Under the pieces are notes generated by a model. That model was not told the origin of the DNA. It ran no database searches and saw only the letters and a program-made list of their open reading frames with translations. 47,147 nucleotides of DNA, taken from positions 1 to 47,147 of the forward strand of contig JAEDJA010000019.1 in NCBI GenBank assembly GCA_016296575.1, given 5' to 3'. The translations under genes and the position numbers were made by a program. Shown here in pieces: positions 1 to 9,400 of the stretch (its first letter is position 1; every line of letters starts with the position of its first letter). Origin of the DNA: Treponema sp. (GTDB lineage: Bacteria; Spirochaetota; Spirochaetia; Treponematales; Treponemataceae).

Positions 1-1606
1 TTGAAACATAGTTAGGACCTGCGAATGTAAACAATGCAGCAACAAATACAGATTCTGCAACTTTAGAGTATCCGCCTTCTGCCTTGAATTTAGGGTTTGT
101 ATATGTCTGGAAGCTTTCGCCTGGTGTGTCAGAGAAACAAGAAAGGTTGATACAGTCGTTCCAGTCGGCACGCATTGCAAGTGGAAGTCCGTGGGGACCA
201 AGATTGTTTACGATGCGGTAGAAAGAAACTTTAAGGTGTTCAAGCAAAGGCTGGGCTTTAGACATATCGTTGTCATAAGGAACCATTTCATCAAGAATTG
301 ACCAGTCGCCAGATTCTTTGATATAAGCTGAAACTGAAAGGATGAGCCACAGTGGATCGTCAGAGAAGTCACCACCAATGTCAGCATTACCTTTCTTTGT
401 AAGTGGAGAATACTGGTGATAACATCCACCGTCTGGGAACTGTGTAGATGCAATGTCGATGATTCTTTCTTTTGCCCGGTCTGGAATCTGATGAACGAAA
501 CCAAGAATATCCTGGTTAGAATCCCGGAATCCCATACCACGACCAATTCCAGATTCAAAGTAAGAAGCTGAACGTGAAAGGTTGAATGTAACCATACACT
601 GATACTGGTTCCAGATGTTTACCATGCGATTAACTTTATCTTCTGGAGTATCAACTGTAAGAATGCCCAAAAGTTTGTCCCAGTAAGCTTTAAGGTCTTT
701 CATACCAGCAGCAAATTTTTCTGGAGTGTTGAATTTTTCAATCATTTCCAAAGCTTTTACTTTGTTGATTGTTTTGCCGTCAGCTTCAAATTTCTGATCC
801 TGTGGCATTTCTACATAACCGAGAACGAATACCAAAGTTTTTGTTTCGCCAGCTTTAAGTGTAATTTCTTTGTAGTGAGAAGCGATTGGAGCCCAACCAT
901 CAGCAAATGAGTTGTAAGCTTTTCCTTCTGTAACAGCCTGTGGATCACCAAATCCATTGTAAAGACCAATGAAAGAATCCCGGTCTGTATCGTAACCGTC
1001 AATTTTGTCGTTTACAGAGTAGAAAGCGTAGTGGTTACGGCGGTCACGGTATTCAGTTTTGTGATAGATTACAGAATCTTTAATTTCAACGCGTCCTGTA
1101 GAGAAGTTACGCTGGAAGTTGTTGCTGTCGTCCTGAGCATCCCAAAGACACCATTCAGCAAATGACCAGAATTTGAAGGTTTTGGAAGCGTTGCCTTCGT
1201 TTGTAAGAACAACCTGCTGAACTTCACCATCGTAATCCTGTGGAACAAAGAATGTAACTTCAGCTTTCAAATCATTCTTTTTACCTGTGATTACTGTGTA
1301 GCCCATACCGTGGCGACATTCGTAAGCGTCAAGTTCAGTTTTTACTGGAGACCAGCCTGGATTCCAGATTGTTCCATTATCATTGATATAGAAATAACGA
1401 CCGCCCATATCAATAGGAACATTGTTGTAGCGGTATCGTGTAATACGGCGAAGACGAGCATCCTTGTAGAAGCTGTATCCACCGGCAGTGTTTGAGATCA
1501 GTGAGAAGAATCCCTGAGTACCAAGATAGTTGATCCAAGGATAAGGAGTACGAGGTGTAGTAATAACATACTCACGTTTGGAATCATCAAAAAAACCAAA
1601 TTTCAT
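1..1606 (-). CDS. Cellobiose phosphorylase (GH94), N-terminal part; C-terminus outside window
   Basis: This family phosphorolyses cellobiose to glucose 1-phosphate and glucose in the cytoplasm, which saves ATP during growth on cellulose breakdown products. The protein opens with MKFGFFDDSKREYVITTP and PWINYLG, which is how GH94 cellobiose phosphorylases begin. It also carries GMGFRDSNQD and, near residue 481, ADWNDCIN, the segment that holds the general-acid Asp in characterised members. About 535 codons are present; the family usually has about 800, so the 3' third lies beyond position 1. The start at 1606 is fixed by a GGAGGA site 5-10 nt upstream. There is no signal peptide, which fits a cytosolic enzyme fed by cellobiose uptake. 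A palindromic operator and a TATAAT box lie just upstream, suggesting sugar-dependent repression. Cellodextrin phosphorylase is the main alternative, but the N-terminus favours the cellobiose enzyme. Confidence 0.9.
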   Translation of the reverse strand, partial: MKFGFFDDSKREYVITTPRTPYPWINYLGTQGFFSLISNTAGGYSFYKDARLRRITRYRYNNVPIDMGGRYFYINDNGTIWNPGWSPVKTELDAYECRHGMGYTVITGKKNDLKAEVTFFVPQDYDGEVQQVVLTNEGNASKTFKFWSFAEWCLWDAQDDSNNFQRNFSTGRVEIKDSVIYHKTEYRDRRNHYAFYSVNDKIDGYDTDRDSFIGLYNGFGDPQAVTEGKAYNSFADGWAPIASHYKEITLKAGETKTLVFVLGYVEMPQDQKFEADGKTINKVKALEMIEKFNTPEKFAAGMKDLKAYWDKLLGILTVDTPEDKVNRMVNIWNQYQCMVTFNLSRSASYFESGIGRGMGFRDSNQDILGFVHQIPDRAKERIIDIASTQFPDGGCYHQYSPLTKKGNADIGGDFSDDPLWLILSVSAYIKESGDWSILDEMVPYDNDMSKAQPLLEHLKVSFYRIVNNLGPHGLPLAMRADWNDCINLSCFSDTPGESFQTYTNPKFKAEGGYSKVAESVFVAALFTFAGPNYVS

Positions 1607-1649
1607 GAAATCCTCCAGAATAAAAAGTTTTGTTCATGTTGGGGTTATT

Positions 1650-1667
1650 TACGAAAACGTTTTCGTA
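1650..1667. promoter_or_regulatory. 18-bp perfect palindromic operator upstream of the GH94 gene
   Basis: TACGAAAACGTTTTCGTA is a perfect palindrome with a central CG, the form typical of LacI-family operators. It starts 9 nt downstream of the probable -10 box of the GH94 gene and so covers the expected transcription start. That is a standard repressor position. The regulator is not in the window. Confidence 0.7.
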
Positions 1668-1675
1668 TAAATTTC

Positions 1676-1703
1676 ATTATACATCTTTTTATAAAATATA
1701 CAA
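1676..1703 (-). promoter_or_regulatory. Probable promoter of the GH94 gene
   Basis: On the minus strand a perfect TATAAT lies at 1676-1681, with a weak TTGTAT (-35 candidate) at 1698-1703 and a 16-nt spacer. The predicted transcript would have a leader of about 65 nt carrying the GGAGGA ribosome site. A weak -35 is compatible with activator dependence or catabolite control. Confidence 0.5.
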
Positions 1704-1714
1704 GGAGATATTTC

Positions 1715-1743
1715 TTGACGGTACAATAATCCTATGGTAAATT
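1715..1743 (+). promoter_or_regulatory. Possible promoter of the tatD-dus-macroglobulin-pbpC run
   Basis: TTGACG at 1715-1720 and TAAATT at 1738-1743 are separated by 17 nt. The -35 matches 5 of 6 consensus bases and the -10 matches 4 of 6. The transcript would carry a leader of about 135 nt that includes the inverted repeat at 1778-1798 and the hairpin at 1812-1847. Confidence 0.4.
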
Positions 1744-1777
1744 TACGCTAGTAATATTGTAGAATAGTAATTGTATG

Positions 1778-1798
1778 TTAACTAACAGTTTTAGTTAA
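1778..1798. repeat. Inverted repeat, 8-bp arms, in the tatD leader
   Basis: TTAACTAA and TTAGTTAA are perfect inverted arms separated by CAGTT. The site lies between the candidate tatD promoter and the GC-rich leader hairpin. It could be an operator or an AU-rich RNA hairpin; nothing in the sequence decides between them. Confidence 0.45.
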
Positions 1799-1811
1799 TC
1801 TCACCAATAAA

Positions 1812-1860
1812 GGTGTCATCTGGCCGAAGTTCGGTTTGGGTGACTCCATTTTTATTTTTT
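1812..1860 (+). terminator. Terminator-like structured leader (possible attenuator) before tatD
   Basis: GGTGTCATC (1812-1820) pairs with GGTGACTCC (1839-1847), with one U-U mismatch and one G-U pair. An inner CCGA/TCGG stem (1824-1827 with 1831-1834) stacks inside it. The stem is followed at once by a T-rich tract, 1849-1860. This looks like an intrinsic terminator 25 nt before the tatD start codon and inside its own leader, so it may act as an attenuator. No known riboswitch consensus was recognised. Confidence 0.45.
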
Positions 1861-1884
1861 ATAAGGGAAAAAGGAGAAAAAGTT

Positions 1885-2673
1885 ATGCAGTTTTTTGATA
1901 CACACGCACACATCGGACTAATTTTTGAAGATCCAATTGAACAACTTCGTGTAATTCAGCAGGCAAAACAGGCGGATGTTACTCGAATTGTCAGCATTAA
2001 TAACTCACTTTTTGATTTTCAGAAGGTTTACCAGAATCTTCGTCATCTTCCCGGAGTTTACCACGCTGTAGGAGTTGCACCGGCAGAAGTTCAGAATCCT
2101 GGAAAAGATTGGATTGATATTATTGAAAAAAGCCTTTCTCTTCCAAACGTTGTAGCTGTAGGTGAATGTGGTTTGGATTACTATAAGCAGTTTGGTGATA
2201 AACGTTCACAGATTGAACTTTTCATTACACAGCTGGAAATTGCTCAGGCCCACAACAAACCGGTAATTATTCATAACCGTGAAGCTGGACGTGATGTTTA
2301 CGATATTCTTACAGAACGCCTTCCAGAAAGAGGAGCAATCATGCACTGTTATTCAGAAGACGGTGCTTTTGCTTCAAACTGTCTGGACAAAAACATTTAT
2401 TTTAGTTTTGCAGGAAATCTTACATACCGAAATGCACGTAATCTTCACGAAACAATCATGGTTCTTAAAGATGCTGGTGCTACAGACAAGATTCTTATTG
2501 AAACAGAAAGTCCATTTATGATTCCTGCTGAATTCCGTGAGAAAAAACGAACTATGCCGGCTTATCTTCCATCAACAGCACGTTTCCTTGCCGAAATGCT
2601 GGAAATGGATCTTGAAGAACTGGCTGCCATGCTCTGGAAAAACAGCTGCCGAATCTTCAATATTCCTGAGTAA
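1885..2673 (+). CDS. tatD: TatD-family metal-dependent hydrolase / DNase
   Basis: This is a 262-residue TIM-barrel amidohydrolase-type nuclease of the TatD/YcfH family, linked to 3'-5' DNA or RNA trimming and DNA repair. The metal ligands are visible: the HxH in FFDTHAHIG at the N-terminus, the Glu in VGECGLDYY, the His in PVIIHNREAG, the His in AIMHCYSED, and a late acidic motif ILIETESPF, where most relatives have ETDAPY. The open frame extends 24 codons upstream to 1813, but that part covers the leader hairpin. The ATG at 1885 has an AAGGAG site and begins at the conserved N-terminus, so I use it. It is the first gene of a tight plus-strand run, with dus 23 nt downstream. The substrate is not known for certain in any member, so the name gives the family only. 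Confidence 0.88.
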   Translation: MQFFDTHAHIGLIFEDPIEQLRVIQQAKQADVTRIVSINNSLFDFQKVYQNLRHLPGVYHAVGVAPAEVQNPGKDWIDIIEKSLSLPNVVAVGECGLDYYKQFGDKRSQIELFITQLEIAQAHNKPVIIHNREAGRDVYDILTERLPERGAIMHCYSEDGAFASNCLDKNIYFSFAGNLTYRNARNLHETIMVLKDAGATDKILIETESPFMIPAEFREKKRTMPAYLPSTARFLAEMLEMDLEELAAMLWKNSCRIFNIPE

Positions 2674-2696
2674 AATAGGAAATTCCGGTTCCTCTT

Positions 2697-3677
2697 ATGG
2701 CACTTTATCATCCGGTTAAGATTGGAAATGTTGAACTCAAGGGAAATCTTTTCCTTGCCCCTGTTGCAGGTTACAGTGACAGGGCATTTCGTCATGCCTG
2801 CGTAGAAAACGGGGCCTGCTTTACCTATACCGAAATGGTTAGTGCCGAAGCTTTGACCCGCGGAAATCAGAAAACAGAAGTGCTTATGGCCAGGGCCGAA
2901 AATGAAAAAGCCTATTCAGTTCAGATTTTTGGCGGAACAGAAGATGTGATGGCTCGAGCTGCAAAAATTGTTGTAGATCAGACTCACTGTGAAGTAATCG
3001 ATATAAATTGTGGTTGCCCTGTTCCAAAAGTTGTAAAAACGGAAGCCGGTTCTGCCCTTACAAGAGATCCTGAACGTCTTTACAAGGTAGCCAAGGCAGT
3101 TATTGATGCTGCGGAAGGGACTCCTGTTTCGGTAAAGATTCGCTCTGGTTGGGATTTGCTGCACATGACCTGGAAAGAGGCGGCCGATGCAGCCCTTAGC
3201 GCAGGAGTTTCTGCAATCACCATGCATCCAAGAACCCGTGCCCAGGGTTACGAAGGTCTTTCAAACTGGGAAATTCTTGGTGAACTGGTTAGGTTTGTTG
3301 ATGGGCGTATTCCTGTTTTTGGAAGCGGAGACCTTTTTACACCTGAAAAAGCCCGTGAAATGATAGAAAAAACCGGTGTTGATGCAATCATGTTTGCCCG
3401 GGGAGCCATGGGAAATCCGTTTATCTTCCGTGATGCAACGTCCCTTTTTCAGACTGGCAGCTATGAACCGGTACCACCCCAGATTCGCATTGCTACGGGA
3501 TTTGCCGAACTGGAAAGACTTGTGGCAGACACGGAAGAAAAGCACGCCTGCCGTGAAATGAGAAAACGTTTCAACGCATATTCCAAAGGCATAGAAGGTG
3601 GTGCCGCTCTCCGGGCCGACATTGTTCACGCCGAGACCATAGAAGAATACAAAAGAATCTTTAAAGATTATATATAA
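2697..3677 (+). CDS. dus: tRNA-dihydrouridine synthase
   Basis: This 326-residue flavoenzyme reduces specific uridines in the tRNA D-loop to dihydrouridine, using FMN and NADPH. Typical Dus motifs occur in order: LAPVAGYSDRAFR (FMN barrel entry), VQIFGG, DINCGCPVPKV with the catalytic Cys, VKIRSGWD, MHPRTRAQGY and the phosphate-binding FARGAMGNP. Length is normal for the DusB-like group, though the subfamily cannot be fixed by eye. The start is the first ATG after tatD, 23 nt from its stop. The ribosome site is weak, so translation may depend on coupling. The macroglobulin gene follows after 17 nt, so a housekeeping tRNA enzyme shares this run with envelope genes. Confidence 0.93.
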   Translation: MALYHPVKIGNVELKGNLFLAPVAGYSDRAFRHACVENGACFTYTEMVSAEALTRGNQKTEVLMARAENEKAYSVQIFGGTEDVMARAAKIVVDQTHCEVIDINCGCPVPKVVKTEAGSALTRDPERLYKVAKAVIDAAEGTPVSVKIRSGWDLLHMTWKEAADAALSAGVSAITMHPRTRAQGYEGLSNWEILGELVRFVDGRIPVFGSGDLFTPEKAREMIEKTGVDAIMFARGAMGNPFIFRDATSLFQTGSYEPVPPQIRIATGFAELERLVADTEEKHACREMRKRFNAYSKGIEGGAALRADIVHAETIEEYKRIFKDYI

Positions 3678-3694
3678 AAAAAGAGAGGTATGAG

Positions 3695-6600
3695 ATGAGT
3701 AAGTTCAAAAATTTAATCACAAAAATTTTTGGTAATTACACGCCACCAGAATGGCCGCGTAAACTGGCACAAAGCAAAAAAGCACGAAAAGCATTTAAAA
3801 TCAGCTTGATTTCACTTGGTGGACTGGTGGCTGCTTTTATTCTTTTCCTGGTTGGACTCTTTGTTTATAACTTCATTCAGTCGAAAAAGCCTGTAGAAAT
3901 GCGACTGTCCTACTATGTGGATTCACCAAACATTCAGTATGAGGCAAAGGACACGCTGTATGTAAATTTCACTGGTTCTGCCGCCGACCTGGATGATATT
4001 GGCCAGGATGTAAGCAGCAAAGTAACGATTACTCCTGCAATTAACGGAAAATGGATCTGGAGAGACGAAAGTAATCTGGTTTTTGAACCATACGAAGATT
4101 GGAACGTAGGTGCAGAATATAAAGTAACCATGTCCAACAGCCTTTTCCCATCTCACGTTAAACTAAACGATAAACTTACATTCAATTTTTCTACTGCAGA
4201 CTTTACCACATACATAAGGGATGCTTCTTTTATAATCGACGATGTGGATCCAAAGAAAAAATACATTGCCTTTGAAATCTACGGAAATTTCCCGTTTGTA
4301 AAAGAGGATTTCTCTTCAAAAATTACCATTAAACCGGATATGAAAAATCCAAAAAATGGTACTGTAGAAAACCGAAACTATTCTTCCACAGTAAGCTTCA
4401 ATGATTCAGGAAGAGTGGCTTACGTAGTTTCCGAGGTAATAGGAATTCCTTCCACAGACCTGCGATTCGATATTACAGTAGATTCTGGTCTTAAATGTGC
4501 CATTGGAAATTCTACTACAAAGTCAAAAATTGAAGACTTCGTTTATGTTTCCGGCTCTACCAATTATGCAGGGGTAAAAAACATTACATCCAATTTCCTT
4601 TTGGATGACAATCAGGAATATAATCAGATTATAACCGTTGAAACTTCTGCCAAAATTGATGTAGAAAATCTTGATTCAAAAATGGAAATCTACATCCTTC
4701 CAAAAGACAAGCCAGCCCTTTCTGGATCAAAAGCTCAGGAAAAGTATCGCTGGAGCGACACAGACGAAGTTATTGACGATGTGCTTAAACTGAGTACAAA
4801 AGTTCCACTGCAGGCTTACGAAACTGAAACCAAGTATGAAACTGTTCACAGTTATGCTATTGATGTGCCAGAATACAGTTATTTGTATATAAGACTCAAA
4901 GCAGGTGCCCATTTTTACGGAGATTATTATCTTGCCGAAGATTATGAAAAAATTATTCGGGTCGGTGCATATCCAAAAGAAGCCAGTTTTGTTTCGGAAG
5001 GAAACCTTATTTCTCTTAGAGGAAGCCACAAGATTCCAATTCTTGCCCGCGGTGTTTCCGAAATTGATTTCAAGGTATGGCGACTTAAACCGGACGAAAT
5101 CAACCACATTGTTTCACAGTCAAACGGCAACTTAAAGAATTTCAAATTCTCCAGCTATAAATTTGACGAATACAATGTTTCTGAACTGGTTTACTCAAAC
5201 AAAATCAAAACTTCGGTAAAAGATCCACGGAAGGTAAGTTACGAAAACTTTGATTTTTCTGATTACCTGGATACAGTGCCATCAAAAGATTTGAAATATG
5301 GTCTTTTTATGGTGAATATGTCGGGATGGGGCATTTCTACTACCAAAAAGCTTATCATCATTACAGACCAGTCAATGATTATCAAAAAAGCCAAAGGAAG
5401 CGATCTGGATATTTTTGTTCAGTCCATTTCTACGGGCCTCCCAATTGTTTCTTCATTGATTGAAGTAGTTGGATTAAACGGAACCATTATTGCCCGTACT
5501 ACAACTGATTCAACTGGACACGCAACAGTTCCTGCAAGTTATAAACAATATGAAACTCCAGTGGCCATTACTGCAACATATGGAAACGATATGGCCTTTG
5601 TTCCTTTCAGTTTCAATGGAAGAACAGTAGATTATTCTGACTTTGATGTTGGAGGAATTTACGGGGCCCAGGATCCAGACAAGGTAAGTGCATATATTTT
5701 CAGTGACCGTGGAATCTATCGTCCTGGTGATGAAATCCGCTTTGGTGCTATTGTAAAAGCCGGAGACTGGGAAAAATCTTTAAAAGGCACTCCTTTTGCT
5801 TACGTAATCCGGGATCCTAACGGAAACGAGATTATCGAAAAAGAATTCAACCTTAATGAAGACGGTTTTGAAGAAATCAAATATTCTACCAAAGATTATT
5901 CACCTACCGGTGATTACACTCTTTATCTTTACCTGAAAAAGGCAAAAACCTGGAGAAAAGTTGAATTCGAAAAGATCCTTATTGCCAGCGAAACTGTAAA
6001 AGTAGAAGAGTTTATGCCAGACACTCTTCAGATCAACGCTTCTATTGAACCACTTTCCAACGCCGGATGGATTAAACCTCAGAATCTTACTGGTATTGTA
6101 AAACTCAAAAACCTGTTTGGTAATGATGCTGTTGGAAACGATGTAAAAGCCGACATTAAACTGACACCTGGTTACCTGCGTTTTGCAAAATACAAGGACT
6201 ATAGATTCAACGATCCTTTCATTTCAAAGGACAGCTATGAAGTACGTCTTTCAGACACCGTTACCGACGATAAGGGTTACGCTCGTTTTGATATTGATAT
6301 GTCCAGCTTTGCACCGGCCAGCTACCGTTTGAGTTTTAATGCCGATGGTTTTGAAAAGGAAAGCGGTCGAAGCGTTTCTTCAACAGCACAGGTTTACATT
6401 TCTCCTTTGGATTACATTCTTGGTGTAAAAGCTGATGGAGATCTTTCTTACATTAATAAAGGTTCTGCCCGCATGCTTAAAATTATTGCAGTTGGACCGG
6501 AACTTGATACTCTTAAAGTTGATGATGTTACTTTGTCGCTCGTAGAAAACCGATACGTTTCGGTACTGGTAAAACAGCCAAACGGAGTGTACAAATATCA

Positions 6601-9400
6601 GTCTGTTAAAAAGGAATACCCTGTAAAATCCGAAAAAATCAGTATTCCAAAAGACGGACTGGAATATTATCTGCCGGTAGACATTGAAGGTGATTTTGTA
6701 CTTAAACTCAGCAACAAAGACGGTATTGAGTTTACATCGACTGCATTCTCGGTTGTAGGAAAACAGAATCTTCAGCGAAGCCTTTCCCGCACTGCCGAAA
6801 TTGAAGTGAAGATGTCCAAATCTGACTTTAAGATCGGCGAAGAAGCAGAACTTCTGGTAAAAGCTCCATACGCTGGTTCAGGGCTTATCTGTGTTGAACG
6901 AGACAAGGTTTATTCATATAAATGGTTCAGTTCATCAGAAGCCAGTTCCGTTCAGAAAATCAGAATCCCTGAAGGAATTGAAGGAAACGGCTACATTACA
7001 ATCATGTATCTCCGTGATTACAACAGCGAAGAAGTTTACATGAGTCCGTTCTGTTATGCCGCAGTTCCATTCTCGGTAAGTCTGGATGCCAAAAAGAACA
7101 ATATTTCTCTGGAAATTCCGGAAGTTGTTAAACCAGATACAGATTATAAAATCACTTATTCAAGCTCCAAAAAAGGTAAGATTGTAATCTTTGCAGTAGA
7201 TGAAGGAATCCTCCAGGTGGCAAAATACAAAACACCTGATCCACTTTCTTTATTCTTCCAGAAACGTGCTCTTGAAGTAACTACAGCTCAGACTGCCGAT
7301 CTTATTATGCCGGAATACAATGTGCTTAAAACTTTAAGTGCTGCTGGTGGTGGCGGTGATTACGATGATTATCTTAGCCACAATTTGAATCCTTTCAAGA
7401 AAAAGCAGAATGCACCGGTGGCCTACTGGTCTGGGGTTATGGACACAGATTCTACAAAACGAACAGTAACTTACCATATTCCATCTTATTTCAATGGAAA
7501 GCTTCGGGTAATGGCAGTGGCAGTTTCCGATGATTCAATTGGCGTAACAGAAGAAGCAACCAATGTTCGTGATGACTACATTATCAGTACAACTTATCCA
7601 AATTTTGCCGCTCCAGCAGATGAGTTCGAAGTTTCGGTAGTGGTTACAAATAATGATGCCGGTTCTGGTGAAAATGCAAACGTAAAACTCACCGCAGTGG
7701 CAGACAAAGGCGTTACATTAATTGGAAATACTTCGGTTGATTTAAAAATCTCTGAAGGACGAGATGCAACTTATATTTTCAAATGTAAGGCAACCGATAC
7801 TCTTGGAAACTGCGACATCGTGTTTAAGGCACAGGGAAAGAATAATTCTTCCAAAATGACCGCTTCTTTGAGTGTAAGACCATCAATGCCTTACCAGGTT
7901 TGGCTTGAATCGGGACGAGTGCACAAAACAGAAAACAAAAATGATTCTGTAAATGTAGAACGAGAGCTTTACGAGGAATTTGCTACACGGAAGGTGGATC
8001 TTTCTTATCTTCCATTGGGATTTGCAAAAGGATTGAATTTCTACCTGGAAAAATATCCTTACGGTTGTAGCGAACAGGTTACAAGTGCCGCATTCCCTTA
8101 TTTTTTTCCAAATCTTATGAAAGAAACAGGAAAGACTGCTAGTGAAGCAAAAGAAGCCATAGAAAATGTAATCGATATTCTTCAGTCCCGACAGAAAGAC
8201 GATGGAACAATCGGTTACTGGACATACAAGTCAGATTCATATCCAGAACTTGATGCCTACTGTGCTTTGTTCCTTACAATTGCAAAAGAACGAGGTTATT
8301 ATGTGCCTCAGAACTTTATGAACAAACTGCTCAACGCACTTAAGCGGGAAGCAAACGAAACAGGATATGCTGCAGCCTTCTCGATTTATGTTCTGACACG
8401 AAACGAAATTGTAACTACAAGCTATCTTGAACATATTTCAAAGACTCTTACTAACAGCCAGAAAATGGATCTTGCCGGAATTTACACTGCCGCCAGTTAC
8501 AAGCTGCTTTATATGGACAGTGAAGGCAAGAAAATCCTGAGTAAGGTAAAAAAAGGAATGCAGAGAGAATACAACATCAACAGATTTGAAAACAATTTGT
8601 ATTACGATGCAAGTATTCTTTATCTTCTTTCTGAATACTATCCTGAATATCTTTCTATAATCGGGGACGAACTTCTGGAAGCAATTGAAGATGCCGTTAT
8701 TGGAAGAAGTTACACCACTATTTCCAGCGCCTTCACATTGATGGCCATTGAAAGTTACCTCAAAGCAGTACCAACCGCCGCTACAGGAAAATTCACCGTT
8801 TTCCAGGACTTTGGAAAGGACATTGCGAAAAAACCAATGGATTTCAAAGGCGAAAATGTGTTCAGCTCAGAATTTGAAGGAAATGCTAAAAATCTGCTGC
8901 TTACCAACAGTGAAAAGACAAATCTTTTCTATCAGGTAACACAGGCTGGATTTATGAAGAACATTCCTGCCGAAGAAACAAAAGACAACGGTCTTGAAAT
9001 TACCCGCCAGTACAGTGCTACTCTTGGTGGTAAAGCTCAGACCAGCTTTACCAGAGGAGATTCAGTTTATGTAACAATCAGGATTAGAACTACAAACAAA
9101 AATTACGTAAACAACATTGCCCTTGTAGATATGCTTCCAAGCTGTTTTGAAGCCAATATTGAATCAATTCGAGCAGAAGATGGAACTATGAATCCTGATT
9201 TCGTGGACATTCGGGAAGATCGTGTAATTTTCTACTGTGATGCTGGTCCAGAAGTAAAGGAGATTACTTACAAAGTAAATGCCATTACAAACGGAACCTT
9301 CATTGTTCCACCATTGTTTGCACAGGCAATGTATGACAATCATGTTAAAGCATTAAAACCTTACGACAAGATTGTTGTAAAAAAGGCAGATGAAAAATAA
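3695..9400 (+). CDS. Bacterial alpha-2-macroglobulin, thioester type, membrane anchored (YfhM-like)
   Basis: This 1,901-residue protein belongs to the bacterial alpha-2-macroglobulin family, which is thought to trap proteases that reach the periplasm and so protect the cell wall machinery. A cytoplasmic tail of about 35 residues precedes one hydrophobic segment, about residues 35-62. Most bacterial relatives are lipoproteins, but there is no lipobox here. A long series of macroglobulin beta domains follows, with a Gly-rich flexible stretch (AAGGGGDYDDYL, about residue 1215) near the expected bait region. The thioester motif CSEQ is intact, with Cys about 1458 and Gln about 1461, inside YPYGCSEQ. 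Bait-like regions cannot be assigned by eye. The gene overlaps pbpC by 11 nt, the classic macroglobulin/PBP1C pair, so the two proteins probably work together at the inner membrane. Confidence 0.93.
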   Translation: MSKFKNLITKIFGNYTPPEWPRKLAQSKKARKAFKISLISLGGLVAAFILFLVGLFVYNFIQSKKPVEMRLSYYVDSPNIQYEAKDTLYVNFTGSAADLDDIGQDVSSKVTITPAINGKWIWRDESNLVFEPYEDWNVGAEYKVTMSNSLFPSHVKLNDKLTFNFSTADFTTYIRDASFIIDDVDPKKKYIAFEIYGNFPFVKEDFSSKITIKPDMKNPKNGTVENRNYSSTVSFNDSGRVAYVVSEVIGIPSTDLRFDITVDSGLKCAIGNSTTKSKIEDFVYVSGSTNYAGVKNITSNFLLDDNQEYNQIITVETSAKIDVENLDSKMEIYILPKDKPALSGSKAQEKYRWSDTDEVIDDVLKLSTKVPLQAYETETKYETVHSYAIDVPEYSYLYIRLKAGAHFYGDYYLAEDYEKIIRVGAYPKEASFVSEGNLISLRGSHKIPILARGVSEIDFKVWRLKPDEINHIVSQSNGNLKNFKFSSYKFDEYNVSELVYSNKIKTSVKDPRKVSYENFDFSDYLDTVPSKDLKYGLFMVNMSGWGISTTKKLIIITDQSMIIKKAKGSDLDIFVQSISTGLPIVSSLIEVVGLNGTIIARTTTDSTGHATVPASYKQYETPVAITATYGNDMAFVPFSFNGRTVDYSDFDVGGIYGAQDPDKVSAYIFSDRGIYRPGDEIRFGAIVKAGDWEKSLKGTPFAYVIRDPNGNEIIEKEFNLNEDGFEEIKYSTKDYSPTGDYTLYLYLKKAKTWRKVEFEKILIASETVKVEEFMPDTLQINASIEPLSNAGWIKPQNLTGIVKLKNLFGNDAVGNDVKADIKLTPGYLRFAKYKDYRFNDPFISKDSYEVRLSDTVTDDKGYARFDIDMSSFAPASYRLSFNADGFEKESGRSVSSTAQVYISPLDYILGVKADGDLSYINKGSARMLKIIAVGPELDTLKVDDVTLSLVENRYVSVLVKQPNGVYKYQSVKKEYPVKSEKISIPKDGLEYYLPVDIEGDFVLKLSNKDGIEFTSTAFSVVGKQNLQRSLSRTAEIEVKMSKSDFKIGEEAELLVKAPYAGSGLICVERDKVYSYKWFSSSEASSVQKIRIPEGIEGNGYITIMYLRDYNSEEVYMSPFCYAAVPFSVSLDAKKNNISLEIPEVVKPDTDYKITYSSSKKGKIVIFAVDEGILQVAKYKTPDPLSLFFQKRALEVTTAQTADLIMPEYNVLKTLSAAGGGGDYDDYLSHNLNPFKKKQNAPVAYWSGVMDTDSTKRTVTYHIPSYFNGKLRVMAVAVSDDSIGVTEEATNVRDDYIISTTYPNFAAPADEFEVSVVVTNNDAGSGENANVKLTAVADKGVTLIGNTSVDLKISEGRDATYIFKCKATDTLGNCDIVFKAQGKNNSSKMTASLSVRPSMPYQVWLESGRVHKTENKNDSVNVERELYEEFATRKVDLSYLPLGFAKGLNFYLEKYPYGCSEQVTSAAFPYFFPNLMKETGKTASEAKEAIENVIDILQSRQKDDGTIGYWTYKSDSYPELDAYCALFLTIAKERGYYVPQNFMNKLLNALKREANETGYAAAFSIYVLTRNEIVTTSYLEHISKTLTNSQKMDLAGIYTAASYKLLYMDSEGKKILSKVKKGMQREYNINRFENNLYYDASILYLLSEYYPEYLSIIGDELLEAIEDAVIGRSYTTISSAFTLMAIESYLKAVPTAATGKFTVFQDFGKDIAKKPMDFKGENVFSSEFEGNAKNLLLTNSEKTNLFYQVTQAGFMKNIPAEETKDNGLEITRQYSATLGGKAQTSFTRGDSVYVTIRIRTTNKNYVNNIALVDMLPSCFEANIESIRAEDGTMNPDFVDIREDRVIFYCDAGPEVKEITYKVNAITNGTFIVPPLFAQAMYDNHVKALKPYDKIVVKKADEK

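Noticed and set aside
1813..1884. Upstream extension of the tatD frame from a GTG
   Set aside because: It covers the leader hairpin, and the ATG at 1885 has a good ribosome site and the conserved family N-terminus.
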